Positions 31,396 through 36,929 of a DNA stretch of 36,929 bases are shown in pieces. Origin of the DNA: Bacillota bacterium (GTDB lineage: Bacteria > Bacillota > Clostridia > Christensenellales > Aristaeellaceae); contig JAEZQK010000027.1 of the NCBI GenBank assembly GCA_023413135.1, forward strand, positions 1-36,929, read 5' to 3'. The notes below the pieces were generated by a model. That model saw only the letters and a list, made by a program, of their open reading frames with translations, had not been told where the DNA came from and did no database searches. Numbering within the stretch: the first letter of the stretch is position 1; every line of letters begins with the position of its first letter. The position numbers were made by a program, and so were the translations under genes.

Positions 31396-31456
31396 ATGAA
31401 GTTTTCTTGGGATGAGCGCGGGAAGGGCTTCTTTTTCAAAAGAAGCCCTTCTCGCA
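31396..31456. repeat. Right copy of an inverted hairpin repeat pair
   Basis: GAAGTTTTCTTGGGATGAGC leads into the hairpin GGGAAGGGCTTCTTTT / AAAAGAAGCCCTTCTC (about 31420-31453). It is the reverse complement of the copy at 31187-31247 with scattered changes. It also sits directly behind truA and may act as its transcription or mRNA end. Confidence 0.75.
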
Positions 31457-31460
31457 GTTC

Positions 31461-32222
31461 TCACACATCATATTCCACCCGCGTCAACTCCAGCCCATGG
31501 GGGGGAGCGGTGGGACCAAGCAGCAGCCGGTTCCCCGTTTCCAGCGCCTGCATCAGCACTTGGGGGGACAAATTCCCCTGGCCGATCTCTATGAGGGTTC
31601 CGGCCAGGATGCGCACCATGTTGTATAGGAAGGCGTTGCCGGATACGATGAGCGACACCTGTTCGCCATGGCGGGTAACATTTGCACCTGTGATGGTGCG
31701 CACCGTCGTCTTGGCGCTGCCGCCTGCAGCGGCAAAGGCTGCAAAATCGTGGGTGCCGAGTACCTGTTGTACTGCCTCATCCATAACTACTTCATCCAGA
31801 TGCACAGGCACATGGGCGGTCATGTTGCGGTAAAGGGCCGAAGCATGAGGCGCGTTGTGCATGCGGTAGGTATATGTCTTGCCCAGGCAGGAAAACCGGG
31901 CATGAAAATCGGGCGGCACAGGCCGGGCACCTGTCACGCGGATATCATAAGGTAAAAGATTGTTCAATACAAACGAGAACTTTTCATCGGGGATGGTGCT
32001 GTTCGTATCAAAATGGGCTGCTTGGCAAAGCGCATGCACGCCCGCGTCGGTGCGGCTGGCTCCGGTCACCGCGGTTTTTACGCCCAGGGCCTTAAAAAGT
32101 GCTTCCTCCAGCCGCTGCTGCACACTCATGGCGTTCTCCTGCCGCTGCCAGCCGGAATAGCCGGTGCCATCATAGGAGACGGTCAGGAGCACGCGGCGGA
32201 ACGGGCGCGTTTCGCCCATCAT
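31461..32222 (-). CDS. truA: tRNA pseudouridine(38-40) synthase
   Basis: A 253-residue cytoplasmic enzyme that isomerises uridines 38-40 in the anticodon arm of tRNAs. The start at 32222 overlaps the ecfT stop (ATGA) and has GGAGGG 9 nt upstream; the open frame back to 32345 lies inside ecfT and is rejected. Motifs: LLTVSYDGTGYSGWQRQ, catalytic Asp in TGASRTDAGVHAL, KTYTYRM, and FLYNMVRILAGTLIEIGQG. Last gene of the ecf operon, a gene order common in Firmicutes. Confidence 0.95.
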   Translation of the reverse strand: MMGETRPFRRVLLTVSYDGTGYSGWQRQENAMSVQQRLEEALFKALGVKTAVTGASRTDAGVHALCQAAHFDTNSTIPDEKFSFVLNNLLPYDIRVTGARPVPPDFHARFSCLGKTYTYRMHNAPHASALYRNMTAHVPVHLDEVVMDEAVQQVLGTHDFAAFAAAGGSAKTTVRTITGANVTRHGEQVSLIVSGNAFLYNMVRILAGTLIEIGQGNLSPQVLMQALETGNRLLLGPTAPPHGLELTRVEYDV

Positions 32223-33022
32223 AGAAGAATGCCCTCCAGTACGATCAAAACGATCAGCCCCGCTGTCACAAGGCATGCATACCCGTCCAGCCGGGTCACC
32301 TTCAGCACACGCAGCCGCGTCCTGTTCTCCCCGCCGTGGTAACACCTGGCCTCCATGGCCATAGCCAAGTCCGACGCCCGGCGGAAGGCGCTTACAAACA
32401 GCGGCACCAGGAGGGGCACCATGGCCCTGGCACGGGCAAGCAGGTTGCCTGATTCAAAGTCCGCGCCCCTGGCCATTTGCGCCTTCATGATCTTGTCTGC
32501 CTCCTCCAGAAGCGTAGGAATGAAGCGCAGCGCAATGGTCATCATCATGGCCAGCTCATGGGCAGGAAAGCGGATCACTTTCAGGGGCGTCAAGAGTAGC
32601 TCCAGCCCGTCGGCCAGCGCTACGGGCGATGTGGTGAGTGTAAGCAAGCTAGTGCCCAGCACCAGGAACACAAGCCGCAGGGAAAAGTGAACTGCTGTGG
32701 AAAGCCCTTCCCAGGTAACGGTGATGATCCATAGTTTAAACACCACCGTTTCCCCGGAGGAAAAAAACAGGTTCAGTAAAAAGGTCAATATCAAAATAAA
32801 CCTAAGCGGTTTGATGCCCCGCATCAACAGCTTGAAGGGCACCGTGGACAAACGGACTGTCAAAAGAATATACAGCAGCGCTAAACCATAGCCCAGCAGA
32901 TTCTGTACCAGAAAGATGCCTACGATGAAGGCGATGGACAGCGCAATCTTGATCCTGGGATCCAGGCGGTGGACGATGCTGTTGCCGGGATAGTATTGGC
33001 CCAGAGTAATGTTGCTCAGCAT
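32219..33022 (-). CDS. ecfT: ECF transporter transmembrane protein EcfT
   Basis: A 267-residue membrane protein that couples the two Ecf ATPases to exchangeable vitamin-binding S components. It opens QYYPGNSIVHRLDPRIKIALSIAFIVGIFL, characteristic of the family, with about five helices. The coupling helices carry MARGADFESGNLLARARAMVPLLVPLFVSAFRRASDLAMAMEARCYHGG (about 183-231), including the two Ala-Arg-X motifs that contact the ATPases. Its start overlaps ecfA2 by 7 nt, and its stop overlaps the truA start. No S-component gene is in the window. Confidence 0.93.
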   Translation of the reverse strand: MLSNITLGQYYPGNSIVHRLDPRIKIALSIAFIVGIFLVQNLLGYGLALLYILLTVRLSTVPFKLLMRGIKPLRFILILTFLLNLFFSSGETVVFKLWIITVTWEGLSTAVHFSLRLVFLVLGTSLLTLTTSPVALADGLELLLTPLKVIRFPAHELAMMMTIALRFIPTLLEEADKIMKAQMARGADFESGNLLARARAMVPLLVPLFVSAFRRASDLAMAMEARCYHGGENRTRLRVLKVTRLDGYACLVTAGLIVLIVLEGILL

Positions 33023-33879
33023 GATCCCGCCTCCTTCCAGATGCGCAGGATGTGGTCCTGTACCTCGTTCAGGGTATACAAATCACCCGGCAGCTTGAAG
33101 CCAGCCTTGCGCAATAGGTAGTTCAGCTTGGCCGCCTGGGGCACGCCCAAGCCGTACTCTTCCATCTCCTCCACGCGGGAAAAGACCTCCCTGGGGCTAC
33201 CGGTCAAAACCAGCGCGCCCTTGGATAAAACCACCAGCCTGGTAGCCAAACGTGAAATGTCGTCCATGCTGTGGGTGACCATGATAACAGTCAGGTTCCC
33301 CGCCGCATGAAGCTCCTTGACCATGGACAAAATGCTGTCCCGCCCGGCAGGGTCCAGCCCGGCGGTAGGCTCGTCCAGCACCAATACCCTGGGCCGCATG
33401 GCCAGAACACCGGCGATGGCGACCCTGCGCATCTGGCCGCCGGATAACTCAAAAGGCGAGCGCTGGCCGCATTCCTCAAAAGAAATACCCACCTGGCGGC
33501 AGGCTTCCCGCACGCGGCCGGAGATTTCCTCTGGAGAAAGGCCCAGGTTCTTGGGCCCGAAGGCGATGTCCTTTTCTACCGTTTCTTCAAACAACTGATG
33601 CTCCGGGTACTGGAACACCAACCCTACCTGCTGGCGGATCTTCTTGCGGTTCGTATCCTTGGCAAACACATCCACCCCATCCACCAGCACATGGCCGGAG
33701 GTAGGGGTTAAAAGTCCGTTCAAATGCTGCACCAGGGTGGATTTGCCCGACCCTGTGTGGCCGATGACACCAAGAAACTCCCCATCCTCAATGGTCAGGG
33801 AAATATCCCTTATGGCGGTGGCCTGAAAGGGGCTGCCGGGCATATACGTATGGGTCAGATTTTCTATTTGGATGGGCAT
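33016..33879 (-). CDS. ecfA2: ECF transporter ATPase EcfA2
   Basis: A 287-residue ATPase. The start at 33879 (MPIQIENLTHTYMPGSPF) is chosen because the longer open frame upstream is only a shadow of ecfA1. Walker A GHTGSGKST (about 40-48), Q-loop VFQYPEHQLFEETV, signature LSGGQMRRVAIAGVLAM, Walker B VLVLDEPTAGLDP and switch VTHSMDD are all present. The EYGLGVPQAAKLNYLLRKAG tail is typical of EcfA2. It overlaps ecfA1 by 16 nt. With EcfA1 and EcfT it forms the energizing module. Confidence 0.94.
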   Translation of the reverse strand: MPIQIENLTHTYMPGSPFQATAIRDISLTIEDGEFLGVIGHTGSGKSTLVQHLNGLLTPTSGHVLVDGVDVFAKDTNRKKIRQQVGLVFQYPEHQLFEETVEKDIAFGPKNLGLSPEEISGRVREACRQVGISFEECGQRSPFELSGGQMRRVAIAGVLAMRPRVLVLDEPTAGLDPAGRDSILSMVKELHAAGNLTVIMVTHSMDDISRLATRLVVLSKGALVLTGSPREVFSRVEEMEEYGLGVPQAAKLNYLLRKAGFKLPGDLYTLNEVQDHILRIWKEAGSC

Positions 33880-34712
33880 AATCTCTCCGTCAACTCCCGG
33901 ACCATTTCTTCTACGGTAAGTATTCCGCTGGAAAGGGGCATCCCTTCGCCAATCAATTGCTGATTCAGTTCCGCCATGGGCGGCACATCCAGCTGCAGCT
34001 TGCGCAGCGTATCCACACATTGGAACACGTTGCGGGGCGTATCCGATAGCACGATCTGCCCGTCGGACATCACCACCACCCGGTCGGCAAGGGCCGCCTC
34101 CTCCATAAAGTGGGTGATCCAGATCACGGTAATTCCGTGCTCGCGGTTTAATTTGCGCACCGTTTCCAGCACCTCCTGCCGGCCGGTGGGGTCCAGCATG
34201 GCGGTGGCCTCGTCCAGCACCAGCACATCCGGCTGCATGGCCAGGATGCCGGCAATGGCAACCCGTTGCTTTTGCCCGCCGGAAAGCATATGCGGCGCGG
34301 TGCCCGCAAACTCCGTCATGCGCACGGCGGAAAGCGCCTCGTCGATGCGGGGGATCATTTCCTCCGTAGGCACGCCCAGGTTTTCCAGCCCGAAGGCCAC
34401 ATCCTCCCGGACGACGGTAGCCACGATTTGATTGTCCGGGTTTTGAAACACCATGCCCGCGTGCTGGCGGATGACCCAGGTGTCCTTCTCCTGGGCGGTG
34501 TCCAACCCGCACACCAGCACCCGGCCCTGGGTGGGCAGGTACAAGGCGTTGATGAGCTTGGCCAGCGTGCTCTTGCCGGAGCCATTGTGGCCTAAAACCG
34601 CCACAAACTCGCCTTTTGTGGCCTTAAAATCGATATTCGTAAGGGCGCTTTGCTCGGCATCCTCATAGGCGTAGGATACATTCTGAACATCTACCCTGAT
34701 TTCTTGCTCCAT
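33864..34712 (-). CDS. ecfA1: ECF transporter ATPase EcfA1
   Basis: A 282-residue ATPase, first gene of the operon. Walker A GHNGSGKST (about 40-48), Q-loop VFQNPDNQIVATVVREDVAFG, signature LSGGQKQRVAIAGILAM, Walker B VLVLDEATAMLDP and ITHFMEE switch are intact. The Ala in DEATAMLDP and the PPMAELNQQLIGEG tail are typical of EcfA1. GGAGCGG precedes the ATG. In Bacillus this operon follows ribosomal protein genes; here it stands alone with its own promoter. Confidence 0.94.
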   Translation of the reverse strand: MEQEIRVDVQNVSYAYEDAEQSALTNIDFKATKGEFVAVLGHNGSGKSTLAKLINALYLPTQGRVLVCGLDTAQEKDTWVIRQHAGMVFQNPDNQIVATVVREDVAFGLENLGVPTEEMIPRIDEALSAVRMTEFAGTAPHMLSGGQKQRVAIAGILAMQPDVLVLDEATAMLDPTGRQEVLETVRKLNREHGITVIWITHFMEEAALADRVVVMSDGQIVLSDTPRNVFQCVDTLRKLQLDVPPMAELNQQLIGEGMPLSSGILTVEEMVRELTERLCPSK

Positions 34713-34756
34713 AGCCGCTCCTTTGGTTTGTACAATGGGTTTGGATACCAGCCCTC

Positions 34757-34785
34757 ATTATAACATCAAAATGATGAAGGGGCAA
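34757..34785 (-). promoter_or_regulatory. Promoter of the ecf-truA operon
   Basis: On the minus strand TTGCCC (plus 34780-34785) is followed after 17 bp by TATAAT (34757-34762). A small dyad CATCAAAATGATG (34764-34776) lies in the spacer. The operon would start about 35-40 nt before ecfA1. Confidence 0.75.
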
Positions 34786-34819
34786 CGAAAAGCCTGGGGA
34801 AATCATGATACAGCCACTC

Positions 34820-34848
34820 TTGCATGCATTCCCCAACTGTGGTACAAT
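34820..34848 (+). promoter_or_regulatory. Promoter of the metG T-box leader
   Basis: TTGCAT (34820-34825) and TACAAT (34843-34848) are 17 bp apart, the same hexamers as in the xpt promoter. Transcription would begin near 34855, just before the T-box stem I. Confidence 0.75.
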
Positions 34849-34861
34849 GCAAACCAATTCC

Positions 34862-35160
34862 ATACAATTCAAAGGCAATGAAAAGAAGAGTAGGTACCGG
34901 CCGCTTTTACAGAGAGCCCTTAAGCTGAGAATGGGCAAAGCCTACGGTCACCGAACATGGTCTTGGAGCCGCGCACCGAATAGGATTCCCCTTTCAGGCT
35001 GCGCCGGGTTCGCCCGTAAAAGCGATAGTGTATCGGCAGAAGCGTTTTTGCCCGTACATGATGAGGCCTGCTTTGTGAGAAGCAGGTAAATTGGGGTGGT
35101 AACGCGAGGCATGGCCCTCGCCCCTGAATCAGGCATGATCAGGGGCGGGGGCTTTTTGTT
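34862..35160 (+). ncRNA. Methionine T-box leader with terminator
   Basis: This tRNA-sensing leader controls the MetRS gene. AGAGAG and the apical GCCC/GGGC hairpin (34911-34935) belong to stem I. The likely specifier codon is ATG at 34957-34959, in CCGAACATGGTC. The T-box sequence GGTGGTAACGCG (35095-35106) carries TGGT (35097-35100), which pairs with the ACCA end of uncharged tRNA-Met. The terminator is GCCCTCGCCCCTGA (35114-35127) with TCAGGGGCGGGGGC (35139-35152) and TTTTT. Uncharged tRNA-Met would favour the antiterminator and turn metG on. Confidence 0.92.
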
Positions 35161-35194
35161 TTGCAATAAAATTGAAAAGAAAAGAGGGAAAAAC

Positions 35195-36820
35195 ATGAAG
35201 AACATTCTCATCGGGGGCGCCTGGCCGTACGCAAACGGCTCCTTGCACATTGGGCATATTGCCGCATTGCTGCCGGGGGATGTACTGGCGCGGTACTACA
35301 GGGCAAAAGGCGACAGCGTATATTACGTTTCAGGCAGCGACTGCCACGGGACGCCTGTGACAATCAGGGCCAGGCAGGAAGGAAAAACGCCGCGGGAGAT
35401 AAGCAACTGCTACCATGCGGAGTTTGTGAATGTGTTTGCAAAGCTTGGCTTCAGCTACGATTTGTACACAAAAACCTCCAGCCCTGAGCATATTGCGTTT
35501 GTGCAAGCGTTTCACAAAAAGCTGTATGAAGGCGGTTACGTGTATGAAAAAACAGCGCCGCTGGCCTATTGCACAGGCTGCCAAAAAACGCTCACCGACC
35601 GCTTGGTGGTGGGCATTTGCCCGCATTGCGGCAAGCATGCCCGGGGCGAACAGTGCGATGACTGTGGCGCCATTCTGGAGGCCGAGGCGCTTAAGCATCC
35701 GCAATGCTTAGAGTGCGGTTCAAAGGTCACTTTTGCAAATACCCTGCAGTTGTATATCGCCATATCAAGCCTTGAAAAGGAGCTGCGCGTTTTTTTGAAC
35801 GCTCACCCCAAGTGGCGCAAAAACGCCGTTGCCCTTACCAAACGGTACATCGACGAGGGGCTGCGGGACAGGGCCATCACCAGGGATCTTCATTGGGGCA
35901 TCGACGTTCCCAAGGCCGGCTACGAAAACAAAAGAATCTATATCTGGGCGGAAAACGTGCTGGGATATCTGTCTGCAAGCCATTGTGTGGCCAAAGAGCG
36001 GGGCGTCCCCTTTGAAACGGTGTGGGGAGAAAACGCCAGGCACTATTACGTGCACGGTAAGGACAACGTCCCCTTTCACACCATCATCCTGCCTTCGCTG
36101 CTGCTAGCCCATGGCGGCAATCTGCGCCTGCCGGACAGCATCATCTCCAGCGAGCATATGACGCTGAATGGCCGCAAGATATCCACCAGCCGCAATTGGG
36201 CTATATGGGTCAAGGATATCATGGTTAGGTACGACGCCGATGCGCTGCGGTATTTCTTTATTGTGAGCGGCCCTGAGAAACGGGATACCGACTTTTCCTG
36301 GCGCGAGTTTTTGGAGCGCACCAACGGCGAGCTACTGGGCGCATACGGCAACCTGGTGAACCGCACGCTTGCGTTCATCGCAAAATACTTCGGAAACGCC
36401 ATTCCATCCGGCACGCTGGAGGAAGAGATTGCCGGGCGCATCAATACCTTGTATCAAACCACGGCGGAAAAAATCGAGGAAGGGCAGTTCAAGGATGCGC
36501 TGGAGGATATTTTTGAATTTGTGCGCTTCGGGAATAAGTACTACGATACCCATGAACCATGGAAAACAAGAACGACCAGTCCCGCTCAGTGTGACCAAAC
36601 GCTGTATTCCTGCGTTCAGATCATTGCGAATCTGGCCGTATTGCTGCATCCATTTTTGCCCTTTTCCTCGGGAAAGCTGTTTGCTTGGCTTAAGCTTACG
36701 AATAATTGGCAGTTTCAGCATGTCCCCGCCGGCCTTATTCTGCCGGAAATATCGGTTTTGTTCAGAAGGATTGACCGGGAGGAGATCACTGAGGAGGAAG
36801 AAAAATTGAAGCAATCATAG
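35195..36820 (+). CDS. metG: Methionyl-tRNA synthetase, variant KMSKS loop
   Basis: A 541-residue cytoplasmic enzyme that charges tRNA-Met. The ATG at 35195 has GAGGG upstream. The catalytic domain has HIGH (WPYANGSLHIGHIA), a complete zinc knuckle set (CTGCQ, CPHCG, CDDCG, CLECG; about 128-180) as in the E. coli-like class, and KISTSRNWAIW (about 327-337) where KMSKS is expected. The anticodon-binding helical domain follows, and the C-terminal tRNA-binding dimerisation domain is absent. This fits the second-type MetRS found in some Firmicutes. It follows a Met T-box. I cannot tell whether the genome has another metG. Confidence 0.93.
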   Translation: MKNILIGGAWPYANGSLHIGHIAALLPGDVLARYYRAKGDSVYYVSGSDCHGTPVTIRARQEGKTPREISNCYHAEFVNVFAKLGFSYDLYTKTSSPEHIAFVQAFHKKLYEGGYVYEKTAPLAYCTGCQKTLTDRLVVGICPHCGKHARGEQCDDCGAILEAEALKHPQCLECGSKVTFANTLQLYIAISSLEKELRVFLNAHPKWRKNAVALTKRYIDEGLRDRAITRDLHWGIDVPKAGYENKRIYIWAENVLGYLSASHCVAKERGVPFETVWGENARHYYVHGKDNVPFHTIILPSLLLAHGGNLRLPDSIISSEHMTLNGRKISTSRNWAIWVKDIMVRYDADALRYFFIVSGPEKRDTDFSWREFLERTNGELLGAYGNLVNRTLAFIAKYFGNAIPSGTLEEEIAGRINTLYQTTAEKIEEGQFKDALEDIFEFVRFGNKYYDTHEPWKTRTTSPAQCDQTLYSCVQIIANLAVLLHPFLPFSSGKLFAWLKLTNNWQFQHVPAGLILPEISVLFRRIDREEITEEEEKLKQS

Positions 36821-36864
36821 TAATCGAAAACATAAGTGCATCGATGGGTCCAGGGTAGGGCGGG

Positions 36865-36929
36865 GGCTTGCTCCCGCCGCGTGTTGCAGTACCATCAAGA
36901 TACATTGGGAACGGCGGCGGGAGCAAGCC
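36865..36929. repeat. GC-rich palindromic repeat at window end
   Basis: GGCTTGCTCCCGCCGC (36865-36880) and GCGGCGGGAGCAAGCC (36914-36929) are perfect 16-bp inverted repeats around 33 nt. The right arm reaches the last base of the window, so the element may continue. It is the type of GGGCTTGCTCCCGCC intergenic repeat spread through many Clostridia genomes (from memory), and could end the metG transcript. Confidence 0.7.

Noticed and set aside
33880..34512. N-terminal extension of ecfA2
   Set aside because: It lies wholly within ecfA1 in another frame and has a low-complexity Gly/Arg-rich translation; EcfA2 proteins begin at the chosen ATG.
1625..36929. Mobile gene island or prophage
   Set aside because: No integrase, transposase, phage or conjugation gene and no flanking att-like direct repeats were seen; the CotH block looks like local tandem duplication.

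Overview
The window looks like a chromosomal segment of a spore-forming Firmicute of the Clostridia type. This rests on an adjacent spoIIID and mreB-family pair, a T-box leader in front of a methionyl-tRNA synthetase, an ecfA1-ecfA2-ecfT-truA operon, strong Shine-Dalgarno sites, several TTG starts, and many dispersed palindromic intergenic repeats of the kind seen in gut Clostridia. I cannot place it to genus. I see no tRNA, rRNA, CRISPR array, transposase or prophage gene.

Layout. 1-1190: a 135-bp palindrome, a terminator of an upstream gene, then monocistronic nagB with a consensus promoter and a block of hairpins behind it. 1198-7450 (minus): a small HEAT-repeat protein, a BMP-type nucleoside ABC importer (binding protein, double ATPase, two permeases) and xpt, which together read as a purine uptake and salvage module. 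7640-11590: a caspase-fold lipoprotein (plus) meeting tail-to-tail a minus-strand operon of a DUF2975-like membrane protein, a small XRE regulator and a lipoprotein, driven by a consensus promoter flanked by two dyads.

11725-25199 (plus): the most distinctive block. Three tandem, very similar, ~1045-residue membrane-anchored proteins carry three lamin-tail domains, a chitobiase-like beta domain and a CotH kinase domain. The first two have their own promoter and terminator, so whole transcription units were copied; the third has the promoter but runs on toward the next genes. They are followed by a DUF4956 membrane protein, a VTC-domain (polyphosphate-polymerase fold) protein and a xylulokinase-like sugar kinase. 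CotH, DUF4956 and VTC proteins are known to cluster; the triplication, the shared promoter box and the kinase on the same transcript are the local novelties.

25722-28912 (plus): a sugar ABC importer (two permeases, one binding protein). 28963-31098: a GNAT protein converging on an MreB-family protein that has lost key ATPase residues, with spoIIID upstream of it behind a sigma-E-like promoter. Between spoIIID and truA lies a 44-codon ORF framed by an inverted pair of ~60-bp hairpin repeats. 31461-34785 (minus): ecfA1-ecfA2-ecfT-truA, the energizing module of vitamin importers plus a tRNA pseudouridine synthase. 34820-36820 (plus): promoter, Met-specific T-box leader and a short MetRS with an altered KMSKS loop. 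The window ends inside another GC-rich palindrome.
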